Origin: Alkalibacillus haloalkaliphilus
Lineage (GTDB): Bacteria; Bacillota; Bacilli; Bacillales; Alkalibacillaceae
Length of the DNA stretch: 64,000 nucleotides
NCBI RefSeq assembly: GCF_007991275.1
Contig: NZ_BJYA01000018.1
Coordinates: 41,911-105,910 of the forward strand
Reading direction: 5' to 3'
Positions 8,404 through 17,653 of this stretch are shown here, in pieces. The notes beneath the pieces were generated by a model. That model saw only the letters and a list, made by a program, of their open reading frames with translations, had not been told where the DNA came from and did no database searches. A program made the position numbers and the translations under genes. Position 1 is the first letter of the stretch; every line of letters begins with the position of its first letter.

Positions 8404-9429
8404 TCACTTAATATTTTGGGAGAACAACCTTCCAACTGTTTTAATTGTAGCTTGAAGATTTTCTAACAGAACTTTACACACATCAAAAGTCAATTCTTCA
8501 CGCCCTTCATACCCTACTTTTCTTAAAGTATTGTAATCAATATTACCAGTATGCATGAGGGCGTTCCGGAATTTATAGATCGAATGCAAACTATTATAAA
8601 GCTTGGGGTCGATTTCATATAAACTATGCCCAGTTAGATACTTAAGAATAATATTGTAATAAGAATTAATAACTTTATTATTACCTGCCACCATTAACTT
8701 TTCTAATACAATATCTTTTTCCATACCATATATTTTAGGTTCTGTAAGCTGTTTTATGAACGCTTCAGCAGCAATTGAGCTATAAATTATAAAGTCATTA
8801 AATTCACTTTCAAATAAAGCTACTTTAGCTTTATTAACAAATTCCATCCAAGGTGATCCAACAATAACTAAGTTATCGCATTCATCAACAATCGAACCAT
8901 CTATAGGGGTGATTTGTTTACTTCCTGTCTCCAGTTCTGTTTGGTAATTATCCCAATATTCATACCAAGCCCGAAAACTAGTATTCATTGATTGATTAGG
9001 ATGTAAAAAAATAAACTGACTTTTGATACCTATATTTTTACTTAAAGGGTTCATCGACAAACCTTCTACCCAAAACATTTTTGTTTTAATATTAAGAGCT
9101 TCTAAATATGTATTTAGTCTTTCTCTCAGTAATCCAAAAATCAATTTTCTATCATCGTCTGGCAACTCATAGATAGAAATATGGTTTATTACTTTGTGAT
9201 TATAATCCTCAAATGAAAAAATTTCCGTTACTGCTTCAACATCAATAAATAAACAATTATTATTTGGATAATCTGCATTATATGGTTCATAATCTTGACA
9301 GTTTGGATAAAAAGTAATTTCAAATTTTGAGAAATGCTCCGTAGGGCTTAATCGAGAGGTAATTTCTTTACTTTCTTTCATTCTAATAATATATGGTAAC
9401 TTTATCCTAGTGACAACTTTTAATCCCAT
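8404..9429 (-). CDS. HEPN-motif protein, uncharacterised
   Basis: This 341-residue protein has no family I can name. The C-terminal third is helical (from EFNDFIIYSSIAAEAFIKQL) and carries RNALMH at 288-293, which fits the R-x4-6-H signature of HEPN ribonucleases; the N-terminal two-thirds look beta/alpha and unrelated to known domains. This layout, with a sensor-like N-terminal part and a C-terminal HEPN domain, recurs in anti-phage abortive-infection proteins such as the ApeA type. The ATG at 9429 follows AAGGAGGGCGGTGAT. A terminator directly follows, and a small two-helix membrane protein lies 115 bases upstream on the same strand. RNase activity is inference from the motif alone. Confidence 0.6.
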   Translation of the reverse strand: MGLKVVTRIKLPYIIRMKESKEITSRLSPTEHFSKFEITFYPNCQDYEPYNADYPNNNCLFIDVEAVTEIFSFEDYNHKVINHISIYELPDDDRKLIFGLLRERLNTYLEALNIKTKMFWVEGLSMNPLSKNIGIKSQFIFLHPNQSMNTSFRAWYEYWDNYQTELETGSKQITPIDGSIVDECDNLVIVGSPWMEFVNKAKVALFESEFNDFIIYSSIAAEAFIKQLTEPKIYGMEKDIVLEKLMVAGNNKVINSYYNIILKYLTGHSLYEIDPKLYNSLHSIYKFRNALMHTGNIDYNTLRKVGYEGREELTFDVCKVLLENLQATIKTVGRLFSQNIK

Positions 9430-9543
9430 ATCACCGCCCTCCTTACTTTTATAATACTGCTACTTAAACATTATTAAGAGTTAACATAATCAATTATAAC
9501 TAGAGATACTAATATAAATAATTATAGGAACTTTTACTTGTAA

Positions 9544-9957
9544 TTAATACCACTTCTTATCATTATGGAACTCTAACGCTTTTATTAGCACTTTATAGTT
9601 ACTACATTGCCACATTCGTAAAAATGCGTATATAGCATAAGGTACAGTTAATGAGTACAACCATACTGAAGCATTGCCAAAGTTTACCAAAGCAAGAGTT
9701 ACCGCTACAATAAGTGACATTAGAACAGTATAATAAGTATTACTGTTTAACCTTGACTCTAATTTTATTTCAAGCCTCTTCTTTAATATTTTCATATCAT
9801 ATGTTGTAAGCTTTAAATTATCAAGTTTCTCCAATGCAATATGTAAATCTTTAGAAAATGGAAAAAGCCTTTTTTTAGGAATACTCAAGTCTTTTTCAAT
9901 GCTCTTTAACCATTTATCTGTATTTGTAATCTCTTCTTCACTCTCTTTTAATACCAT
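9544..9957 (-). CDS. small protein with two C-terminal membrane helices
   Basis: The ATG at 9957 follows AGGAGGGATAAGGTT and gives 137 residues; the frame is open further upstream but without a ribosome site. The N-terminal 80 residues are charged and helical (EEEITNTDKWLKSIEKDL, then KILKKRLEIKLESRL). Two membrane segments follow at about 82-98 (TVLMSLIVAVTLALVNF) and 102-118 (VWLYSLTVPYAIYAFL), and a short tail ends KKWY. A cytosolic helical part plus a two-helix hairpin resembles SLATT-type or other 2TM effectors of nucleotide- or HEPN-linked defence modules. It lies 115 bases upstream of the HEPN-motif gene on the same strand. I assign no function. Confidence 0.6.
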   Translation of the reverse strand: MVLKESEEEITNTDKWLKSIEKDLSIPKKRLFPFSKDLHIALEKLDNLKLTTYDMKILKKRLEIKLESRLNSNTYYTVLMSLIVAVTLALVNFGNASVWLYSLTVPYAIYAFLRMWQCSNYKVLIKALEFHNDKKWY

Positions 9958-10293
9958 AACCTTATCCCTCCTGAATAGAGTATTCGACAAAATATAAGAA
10001 AGTCCTTCAATATTTCCCAACAATCAAACAAACGTCATACTTTTTCTTCCAAAGAGAAGGAATAATTTATATAAATACAAACGAGCTCTAAATATGATTT
10101 TTCAGAAATAAATGTATATATATAAAAGTATAGACTTTGGCATAAGATTATATATATTATTAAGTGTAAAGAATTTAGTTTATAGGTATTTAGGGGAACA
10201 GTATATAAATAAACTATATTTATAGAAGCACTATGTCTGAGTATTTTCATAGCAGAAGACCGGCTATTAGACATATTATAGGGGTTTAAACCT

Positions 10294-10598
10294 ATGGATA
10301 TGAAAAACTTAGAATTGAACAGAATAATAGACTTATCAAAAGAGCTCAGTTATGAGAAGGAATAAATGACGCTATAAACTATTTAACTAGTCTAGAGAGA
10401 GAAATATTGAAATTTGTTGAAGAAGTAGAAGTGAAATTGCTAGATTATCTAGAAATTTTGAAGGGTATATGCATTTTACACAGTGTTTGAAAACCTGCCG
10501 AAAAAGCAGCAGAGCATTTCAACCTAGAAATTGAAGAAGTAATAATATTTTTAGAATCAGCAACAGCAAAGGTCAATCAAATATTAGAAAAGAAATAG
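10294..10598 (+). pseudogene. decayed small helical protein gene
   Basis: The start ATG GAT ATG (10294) encodes MDMKNLELNRIIDLSKELSY, then a shift into the next frame near 10360 continues as GINDAINYLTSLEREILKFV and VKLLDYLEILKGI. An in-frame TGA follows at about 10489. The same frame then resumes as KPAEKAAEHFNLEIEEVIIF and ends at TAG 10596-10598. The joined product would be about 100 residues, acidic and coiled-coil-like. One frameshift and one nonsense codon make it a pseudogene. I do not recognise the parent family. It lies tail to tail with the serine recombinase. Confidence 0.55.
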
Positions 10599-10654
10599 AG
10601 ATGGACATTGTCCATTCTCAAATTAAAGGTTAAGAATCCAGTGTAATAATTTCA

Positions 10655-11212
10655 TTAATACTCTTTATGTTTTCTAGCTCGAATTAGTGTGCTCTTAGAG
10701 ATTCCAGTCATTTCAACAACTTTCTTATAACTATTTCCATCTTCTAATAATTTCAAGGCATGTTTGATTTGTTGTTTTCCATACTTTCTTGGCCTCCCTT
10801 CTCTAAAATCACCTCTTTCCTTTGCAATTGCTTTACCTTCCTGTGTCCTTTCGACAATCATATCTCGCTCAAATTGTGCAAAAGATACCATGATATTAAA
10901 AATCAGCCTTCCTGTTGGTGTATCTTCTACTATTCCCATATTCAAGACATGAACCCTGACACCTCGATTAAATAGATCTTCAATAATCGAAGTTGCGTCA
11001 TTGGCTGAACGAGCAAAACGATCTAACTTTGTTACAACCAAAGTATCTCCTGATTCTATTTGGTTTAATAACGTTTGAAATTCAGGTCGATCACTACTTG
11101 TTGCAGTGAATTTCTCTTCAAATATTTCATCACAATTTTCTTCCATCAATTTATTTACTTGTGCCTGTAAATCTTGTCCTTTAGTGGACACTCTAGCATA
11201 TCCATATTTCAA
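10655..11212 (-). CDS. serine recombinase, resolvase/invertase family
   Basis: The protein has 185 residues, the usual length of Tn3-type resolvases and DNA invertases. The catalytic N-terminal domain has YARVST (nucleophile Ser9), then [15 protein letters not shown] with the conserved arginines, and [16 protein letters not shown] at the end of the domain and long E helix. The C-terminal 45 residues form the helix-turn-helix ([20 protein letters not shown]) after the GRPRKY hinge. It would make strand exchange at a res or inversion site, either to resolve transposition cointegrates or to invert a segment. No transposase gene is nearby, so it is either a remnant of a transposon or a resolvase carried by the island. 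A long inverted repeat at 11483-11558 is a possible target. Confidence 0.9.
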   Translation of the reverse strand: MKYGYARVSTKGQDLQAQVNKLMEENCDEIFEEKFTATSSDRPEFQTLLNQIESGDTLVVTKLDRFARSANDATSIIEDLFNRGVRVHVLNMGIVEDTPTGRLIFNIMVSFAQFERDMIVERTQEGKAIAKERGDFREGRPRKYGKQQIKHALKLLEDGNSYKKVVEMTGISKSTLIRARKHKEY

Positions 11213-11282
11213 ATAAGCACCTCATTTATGAACATAAGTTATGACACCTCTTAATCATTGATTTTACAGGTGTATAAAAAAA

Positions 11283-11308
11283 GAGTCAAAACTTTTAAGT
11301 TTTGACTC
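11283..11308 (-). terminator. intrinsic terminator
   Basis: GAGTCAAAACTT pairs with AAGTTTTGACTC, a perfect stem with a two-base loop. On the minus strand it is followed by CTTTTTTTATAC. It probably ends transcripts from the BREX operon side. Confidence 0.7.
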
Positions 11309-11482
11309 CTACTTATACTACTTCCCCGAGAGCGATAAGATTCACCGTACTGTTTTTTTAGGGTGAAATGACTCAGTATTTTTAATTCAAATATATTTTA
11401 AAAGTAGTAAAGACCTTTGTTTAACTTGAATTTCCGGACGATATAACGAAGGCATACCTTTATATAAACTGCTCGTTACACG

Positions 11483-11558
11483 TTATTTTAGGTTACAAAG
11501 AATTTCAGCTCTGCCATTTTATATGCCATTACCCGTAAGTATGATAACCCTAAAATAA
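11483..11558. repeat. long inverted repeat downstream of the BREX nuclease gene
   Basis: TTATTTTAGGTTA (11483-11495) is repeated inverted as TAACCCTAAAATAA (11545-11558), with one extra base and about 50 bases between. It lies 24 bases after the stop of the nuclease gene. It could form a large RNA stem or mark a recombination site for the recombinase to its left. Confidence 0.4.
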
Positions 11559-11581
11559 TGATGATTATTACAGACATATGT

Positions 11582-13579
11582 TTAAAAGGGTAAACCAAAA
11601 AATTTATCAGTTAACGTTTTTTCTTTGGGGTTTAATTCCGCTCCCACGTGCATTGTTTTATTAACTTTTAAGACCCCGTCCATCTCTACATTTAGTAATG
11701 GTAATTTATAAGATTTACTTTCAAATAATGCTTCAGATACCGTAATTTGAGGTGGATGTTTCAGGAATTTTCTTAATTTATTTGCTGATATTCTTCCTTC
11801 ATAAATATCAAATTTATCACTAGGTATATCTGATACTTCTCCTTTGTCATAGTACTTTAAAACAGGAGGAGTACGATCAAAAAACATAGTAAAAGCAGAC
11901 TCATCTATTATGCTACAATTGTTTATCCAGATTTTTTGTCCGACCATAGATGTAGTTAGTACAATTTTGTTAATTTTGGTTGGCCTAAAATCCTCAGGTA
12001 AGCCTAACCTGTCATTAACTATACCAATATTCTTAGAAAAATAATCTACTATTCGATTTAACTGCTGTGTATCCTCATGCATTTTCTTCAGCTGGTTACA
12101 GTGCTGTCTAGTTGTGTACGGCTGAATATTGGCTTTACATTCTACAAAAAACAGTTCATCATCTTTAACAAATGCAACATCACATTCATATTCAGTTCCA
12201 TTATCTTTCCTATATAAGCTTTCACAAGTTATTCCGGCTTGATTTAACACTTGTTTAGTTCTCTCCTCAAAACCATAACCCTTAAAATTCAAATTATAAT
12301 TCTTATTTACAAAATTAGAAGCAAGTGCTCTAGTTGGATCTGAATTAGCTGTAACCGAGGGGACAACGACTAGAAATTCGTCATCAATTTCTACCATTGG
12401 ACAATCAAATAAATCCTCTGAACTTTTAGAAAAAGTGAAAATGTCAATAATTATATTTGCATCGGCAACACTAAAACCATTTTGATTAAATATTCTTACC
12501 CAATCCACCCTTTTTTTACACAAACAAATTTTATTTAAGTTAGTAGCTTTAATCTTTTTCTGTCTTCTTAAAAATCGTCTGGATTCTTTAATAAGTATAT
12601 TATACGCACTAAGCCAATCTTCTAGAGATATACTTTCTATTTCTTCCTTTAATTCAGCAGAACCAAAATAGATAAACATGAATAATCTATCCAGCTTATT
12701 TTTATGTATCGAATCAAGAAGAGACTCCTCGTTCTCTATAATGCCTTTGCTTTTCAACTCACCGATGAAACTCATATGCCAACCATCTCTAAGATTTTGG
12801 AACCTTTCATTTGAGATATAATTATTAAGCTGTAATACTTTATCTAATTTTACTTCAACTGTATCACCTTTCACTTTAAATGTACCTTCTGAATACTTCC
12901 AATTATCTATTGCTTCATTTAATTGAAGCCAAACCTCACTAAATAATAAGTGTGCTGATGAAGTTTTAATATTTTTCGGAGAAATATTTCTTTTAACTCC
13001 TTTAAATTTGTATTTATTATACGAAAAAAACTTTAAGATCATCCCAGTTGACTCAGCTGCTGCATCAAACATGTTTGCTTTAAGTACAATTCTTTCTTTC
13101 TTTGGTAAACCGTTTAGCTCTTCATTATTAGGGAGTAATGAAGAAAGTGATTCATAATCCAGTTTAATATTATTTTCAGAGCATTGTCTCAAATAGACTT
13201 CAAGTGCTAAAAGAAAAGATGCTACTTTATAATCGTCTTCTACTTCTTCATTCTCTAGAAAATAAGACGCTCTAGTATGGTTAAACATATTTATAATACT
13301 TTCAGCTAACCTCTTATCTTCTAATAAAGCCTCTATGCTTTCTTCTGCATCAATCCCACCATGTTCACGTATAATTTCTATAGATTCATTTAAAAGTTTT
13401 TCATACTTATTTGACCCAAAAATATCCACACAGATTCCAGAGGACTTTATAAAGTCTAATCCACCATCTACACCTGATTGCTTTAAAGTTTGTGAAAGGC
13501 TTTCAATAAACTCCGTCTTATCTTTTAATAAATTTTCATACTTATAAAAATCAAACCTTCGCACAAGATAGTCTTCCAA
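11582..13579 (-). CDS. BREX-linked PD-(D/E)XK nuclease-like protein
   Basis: About 665 residues from TTG 13579 (site GAGGTGA); a GTG nine bases earlier is an alternative. The first 430 residues are helical and unrecognised. Near residue 445 begins a restriction-endonuclease-like domain: GYGFEERTKQVLNQAG, then YECDVAFVKDDELFFVECKA. This gives the acidic residue in ECDVAF and the E-C-K of the PD-(D/E)XK fold, an arrangement like NERD or Mrr-type nucleases. The last 150 residues have no clear domain. It lies 85 bases after brxHII on the same strand, so it is probably the last gene of the BREX operon. Its role is unknown; a DNA nuclease acting with BREX, or a separate defence gene in the same transcript, would both fit. 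Confidence 0.65.
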   Translation of the reverse strand: MEDYLVRRFDFYKYENLLKDKTEFIESLSQTLKQSGVDGGLDFIKSSGICVDIFGSNKYEKLLNESIEIIREHGGIDAEESIEALLEDKRLAESIINMFNHTRASYFLENEEVEDDYKVASFLLALEVYLRQCSENNIKLDYESLSSLLPNNEELNGLPKKERIVLKANMFDAAAESTGMILKFFSYNKYKFKGVKRNISPKNIKTSSAHLLFSEVWLQLNEAIDNWKYSEGTFKVKGDTVEVKLDKVLQLNNYISNERFQNLRDGWHMSFIGELKSKGIIENEESLLDSIHKNKLDRLFMFIYFGSAELKEEIESISLEDWLSAYNILIKESRRFLRRQKKIKATNLNKICLCKKRVDWVRIFNQNGFSVADANIIIDIFTFSKSSEDLFDCPMVEIDDEFLVVVPSVTANSDPTRALASNFVNKNYNLNFKGYGFEERTKQVLNQAGITCESLYRKDNGTEYECDVAFVKDDELFFVECKANIQPYTTRQHCNQLKKMHEDTQQLNRIVDYFSKNIGIVNDRLGLPEDFRPTKINKIVLTTSMVGQKIWINNCSIIDESAFTMFFDRTPPVLKYYDKGEVSDIPSDKFDIYEGRISANKLRKFLKHPPQITVSEALFESKSYKLPLLNVEMDGVLKVNKTMHVGAELNPKEKTLTDKFFGLPF

Positions 13580-13664
13580 CCTTCTCACCTCGTTAATTAA
13601 ATTAAGCTAAGTTATTACTTTTAAAGTAAAAAAACATCTCCAGGTATTTCAGTAGTATCATTCT

Positions 13665-16600
13665 TTAAATATTTATAATTTCTTCAGTAATTTTCCTCTC
13701 TTCAACTACTTCACTATCCTGAACTACATAAATAAATACATTTTCTAAAATATCTTTTAAATCTTCTAAGTAACCTTCATCTGGGAAGTAATCTGCTGAC
13801 TCAGTTAAAATAATAAATCTTGATTCACCGTTGATTTTTTCACTATAAAAATCTACTAATGACAATGGGTTATAAGTCTTTATATCACGCCTGTCGTTTT
13901 GTTTTTCATAGTTTTCAATAATATCTTTATAGTCCGTTGATATTAACCTGCCTATACTTCCATTTGGTGTTACTTCCAATTGAATAAGCTGTTTCGGCGG
14001 AGTCAGTCCGATGTTCGTTTGCCTTTCTATCAAACTCATCCGTTCTTCCTTTTTGTGCTCAATGTCAATTAACTTTGCATTCATTTGGTTAATTAAAGCG
14101 CTATTTTTATTATCAATGTTATCTTGTTGATATTCTTCTAACTTTTTAAACGTATCTTCATATTGAGCTCTATAAGTCTTTTCTAAAAATGATTTCATTT
14201 TATTTAACTGATTTTCTCGTTTCTCCTTGATTTCATCCCTAATTTTTATCGATTTCCTTAATACTTCATTTTTCAGTGCACTCATGTTTTCATTTAGTTG
14301 TACACCTTCACCAGTTAATTTACTTTGATAAAGCCAATAAGGATCAATGTGAATAATTTCCCCATTTTCTCGTTTAGCTAAAAAGATATACTCCTTTTTA
14401 AGTAATTCGCCTGTTCCATCCTGGATTTCGATCAAATAAAATTCTATAGATAATGGCTCGGAAATTGGATACGATACCATATACCTACCTAGAGCATATT
14501 GGTCGAGTTCATTTTCAGTTAAAATAAGTGCTAACTTTAACAATAGTGAATCGACATCAACTATGATTGTATTATTATTTTCATACTCATGATAACCTGT
14601 ATAACGGATTGTTTCAGATATGTCTAAAGGTATATTTTGTTTTGCTACTAAGTCACGGATCGATTTTGGTAAACGCTCTATCCGTTTTACATAACCCTCA
14701 TTAGATTCATACACTCTTATATTTTTATCCTTAAATATGCGTGTTATAAAATCACTATACTCTCTTGCTGGCAATTGGTTGATAGCAATATCATTTTGTT
14801 CTTTTCTTAGTTCAGGTAAATTAATAGTATCTTCATCTAACTTTTCTTCTTTTAGTTGTTTTAGTAAATCTTGGTGTTCTTCTGATAGCGATTTTTCCAT
14901 ATTTTCAATGATTTCATTTAGTTTCTCGCGGTTAATAATAGCCTCTTGCATTAAGTTAGCTAAACTATCATAGCGATCTTCTAAGACATCCCCTATAAAG
15001 TCATAAACAGAATCCGTCCCTAAATCTGATCTCATACGTTCCATTTTTTCGATTAAGCGAACCATAACATTACCTTCTCTAGTATTTCCTGCTACTAGAT
15101 TAAATGCAAAAACTTCATTCTTTTGTCCTATTCGATGAATACGCCCCATTCTCTGTTCTAATCTATTTGGATTCCATGGTATATCATAATTGATCATTTG
15201 ATTACAAAATTGTAAATTTATCGATTCACCACCGGCATCTGTTGCTAGCATTATTTGGGCTTCATTCTTAAACAATTCAACTTGTTTTCTTCTTTCTTCC
15301 ATTGGGAAATCACCAACAATTTTAGCTACAGATGGTACTCTGTTTAATAATTGTTTTTCAAGGTATTTAAGTGTATCTTTTGATTCAGTGAAGATTAATA
15401 TTTTTTCATTTTTATTTAGTAATCCATTAACACCAAATAAAGTTTCTTCAAGTTCTTTATATTTTCGTTCTACGAAATTATTTCTAACATAAGTTGATTG
15501 ATTGATTAATTTTTCAAGTTCTCTAATTTCAACTTTTAATTCTTCAGGATCTATATCGTCGATGGAGTATAGTAATTTTTTCTCAATATCTTCAATTATT
15601 TCAGATGATTCCTCATCATAGTCATCGAGTTCTACCTGTTTCAATTTAGCGAGATACTTTTTTCTTTCTTTTAAGGTTACATCCAACAACTTTTCTAGAC
15701 GTTTCTTTCTCCGCTTCAATGAAAGGTGTATTGCTTCAATAGAAGAGCTTAAACGACGTTGTAATAACATCATCGCAAAAGCCGTACTATTACTTCCATT
15801 ATTGACTGCCCTATTGAAATGTTCTCGTACATATTCTGTCACTAAATCATATAGCTTCAATTCTTCATCGGATAATTGATAGTTAATAGTTTTTGTTGTT
15901 CTTTTCGGGAATATTGGTGTCCCATCAAAATTCGTCATGCTCTCTTTTAATCGACGAATAATAAATGGATTGCTTTTTTCTTTTAAGCTTTCATTAGCTG
16001 AAATGGATGAAAAAATATCATTGTCTAATAGCCTCATTAAATGACGGAAATTTTCCATGTCACCTTTATGAGGTGTTGCTGTCAGCAAAACAGTATGTTC
16101 AGTTTTATTTAATAACGATTCTCCCAATTGATATAAACGTGTTCGCTTGGTTCTTTTTTTATGTACACCATAAGTATATGCAGCCATCTTATGAGCTTCA
16201 TCAACGATCACTAAATCAAAATCCGCTTCATTAATTAAACTTTTGATATCATCTCTTGACGCCCAATACATAGAAGCTAAACAGTAATCATTTGCAACGA
16301 AAGGATTTTTATTACCATTTCCTTTAAGAGTGTGTCTGTTAATGATAGTATACGATTCGTTAAATTTCACTTCTAGTTCCTCTTGCCATTGTCTTAATAC
16401 AAGTGGTGGAACTAAGATTAATATTCTATCAATACTCTGTCTTGCTTTTAGTTCCTTAATGAGCATTCCTGACATAATGGTTTTACCTGCACCAGGGTCA
16501 TCAGCTAACAAGTAGCGTACTTTTGGCGACTGTAACATTCGGCTATATACAGCTTCAATTTGGTGAGGTAATGGTATAACATTATTATTACCTAACGCTC

Positions 16601-16871
16601 TTGATTGTTTATAATGACACTCATTTAAAATGGTATAGTATTGTAGGAAATGTTGGATGGTTTCTGCCGATAAATTTTGATATTCATTGTTTTGGTTAAG
16701 CATTTCCAATGCATCTATTTCTGTCTCCTCTAACATTAATTCATAGTACTTATTGGTATCTCTACCAATCGCTTCAATAACATAAAACTGGTGATCTAGT
16801 TGTTCACATTTTTTTACTGTGACAGTTTCCGGAAATTGTGAACCCTTCACTATAGATCCCTCTTCTAACAT
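13665..16871 (-). CDS. brxHII: BREX type 3 helicase BrxHII (SNF2-like)
   Basis: The protein has 1068 residues from ATG 16871, which follows GGGGGTGAAAGAC; an ATG at 16913 lies inside a hairpin and lacks a ribosome site. SNF2-type helicase motifs are all visible: LADDPGAGKT (motif I, GAGKT at about 127-131), VDEAHKMA (II), LLTATPHKG (III), IFTESKDTLKYLEKQL (IV) and QRMGRIHRIGQ (VI). Long charged coiled-coil segments follow in the second half. In type 3 BREX this helicase belongs to the core set, probably as a DNA translocase. It follows brxA directly, with a perfect hairpin between the two genes. In the order I recall for BREX-3 the helicase precedes pglZ, so this operon is rearranged. Confidence 0.85.
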   Translation of the reverse strand: MLEEGSIVKGSQFPETVTVKKCEQLDHQFYVIEAIGRDTNKYYELMLEETEIDALEMLNQNNEYQNLSAETIQHFLQYYTILNECHYKQSRALGNNNVIPLPHQIEAVYSRMLQSPKVRYLLADDPGAGKTIMSGMLIKELKARQSIDRILILVPPLVLRQWQEELEVKFNESYTIINRHTLKGNGNKNPFVANDYCLASMYWASRDDIKSLINEADFDLVIVDEAHKMAAYTYGVHKKRTKRTRLYQLGESLLNKTEHTVLLTATPHKGDMENFRHLMRLLDNDIFSSISANESLKEKSNPFIIRRLKESMTNFDGTPIFPKRTTKTINYQLSDEELKLYDLVTEYVREHFNRAVNNGSNSTAFAMMLLQRRLSSSIEAIHLSLKRRKKRLEKLLDVTLKERKKYLAKLKQVELDDYDEESSEIIEDIEKKLLYSIDDIDPEELKVEIRELEKLINQSTYVRNNFVERKYKELEETLFGVNGLLNKNEKILIFTESKDTLKYLEKQLLNRVPSVAKIVGDFPMEERRKQVELFKNEAQIMLATDAGGESINLQFCNQMINYDIPWNPNRLEQRMGRIHRIGQKNEVFAFNLVAGNTREGNVMVRLIEKMERMRSDLGTDSVYDFIGDVLEDRYDSLANLMQEAIINREKLNEIIENMEKSLSEEHQDLLKQLKEEKLDEDTINLPELRKEQNDIAINQLPAREYSDFITRIFKDKNIRVYESNEGYVKRIERLPKSIRDLVAKQNIPLDISETIRYTGYHEYENNNTIIVDVDSLLLKLALILTENELDQYALGRYMVSYPISEPLSIEFYLIEIQDGTGELLKKEYIFLAKRENGEIIHIDPYWLYQSKLTGEGVQLNENMSALKNEVLRKSIKIRDEIKEKRENQLNKMKSFLEKTYRAQYEDTFKKLEEYQQDNIDNKNSALINQMNAKLIDIEHKKEERMSLIERQTNIGLTPPKQLIQLEVTPNGSIGRLISTDYKDIIENYEKQNDRRDIKTYNPLSLVDFYSEKINGESRFIILTESADYFPDEGYLEDLKDILENVFIYVVQDSEVVEERKITEEIINI

Positions 16872-16902
16872 GTCTTTCACCCCCGTAAGCGATAATAAAT
16901 GA

Positions 16903-16924
16903 CCCTTATTCATCCGAATAAGGG
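16903..16924 (-). terminator. hairpin between brxA and brxHII
   Basis: CCCTTATTC pairs perfectly with GAATAAGGG around a 4-base loop, starting one base after the brxA stop codon. The downstream tail is TCATTTATT rather than a pure U run, so it may attenuate or protect the brxA 3' end rather than fully terminate. Confidence 0.5.
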
Positions 16925-17635
16925 CTATTTAACTCCTACCATTATCATGTCTAATCCTTGTCTGTTAACTTCAAAACCTTCATCACTTAACTCTGACGAA
17001 GAAATAGAATAATCAAATGGGAAAACTAACGAATTGGTGTTTATTTCATCCAGCGTTATTGCTTTGCCTTCCGAAGCACGAATAATAACTTCTGCTAACC
17101 ACTTTTTCATCTCATTTGATTCTAGTGATACTTTCTCATTTAATTTATATATATGTCTTTTTTCACTAGGTTGAATAATCCCCCAAGATTTTAAACTCAT
17201 TAATACAGCGCTTGTAGCAACTTCTACTCTTCTTCTGTCACCATAAAAGTTTTTCATAATACGTCCAACCTGGTGAGCCGGGACTTCATCCTGTAATTTA
17301 AATAACTTTCCCATTTCTCGAACTAAATCTTTAACGAACGGATAAGCTAGTATAGTCATACCATAATGAAGCGCCAATCGTTCTTGACTACTTAAATCAG
17401 GGTATAATTCAAACGCCTTACTTTGTAGGTTTTTATAATCATCACTGACTAAATACCAAATCTTCATCAGCATTGTAGCAGCGTTCTTTCTTGACTTAAC
17501 ACCTTTAATGTCATCAATAAGGAATTCATCAAGTTTCTCGTACATACCTTTTCTTTCCGTTCTTCTAGCTTCGCTTAAAGTAAAATTTAATTGATGTAAT
17601 AAAATCTTCTGGTCGAACCCTACTGATTTTGACAT
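16925..17635 (-). CDS. brxA: BrxA family protein (DUF1819), BREX
   Basis: The protein has 236 residues. Of two close ATGs, the one at 17635 has the proper spacing from GAGGGATGA. The sequence fits the BrxA/DUF1819 family: all-helical, with LLHQLNFTLSEARR near the start, a middle helix bundle (YPFVKDLVREMGKLFKL), and a winged-helix-like segment (RRRVEVATSAVLMSLKSWG). BrxA is a small DNA-binding component common to BREX types. It starts 18 bases after pglZ stops, so the two are translated from one message. The family call is supported by position in a complete BREX set. Confidence 0.8.
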   Translation of the reverse strand: MSKSVGFDQKILLHQLNFTLSEARRTERKGMYEKLDEFLIDDIKGVKSRKNAATMLMKIWYLVSDDYKNLQSKAFELYPDLSSQERLALHYGMTILAYPFVKDLVREMGKLFKLQDEVPAHQVGRIMKNFYGDRRRVEVATSAVLMSLKSWGIIQPSEKRHIYKLNEKVSLESNEMKKWLAEVIIRASEGKAITLDEINTNSLVFPFDYSISSSELSDEGFEVNRQGLDMIMVGVK

Positions 17636-17653
17636 GTTCATCCCTCATTATCA

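Noticed and set aside
10035..10274. 79-codon minus-strand ORF next to the small membrane protein
   Set aside because: AT-rich, Y/I/L-biased composition, no ribosome site and no family likeness; probably chance.
10655..11212. A complete Tn3-type transposon
   Set aside because: The resolvase is intact but no transposase gene or terminal inverted repeats of that family are visible nearby.
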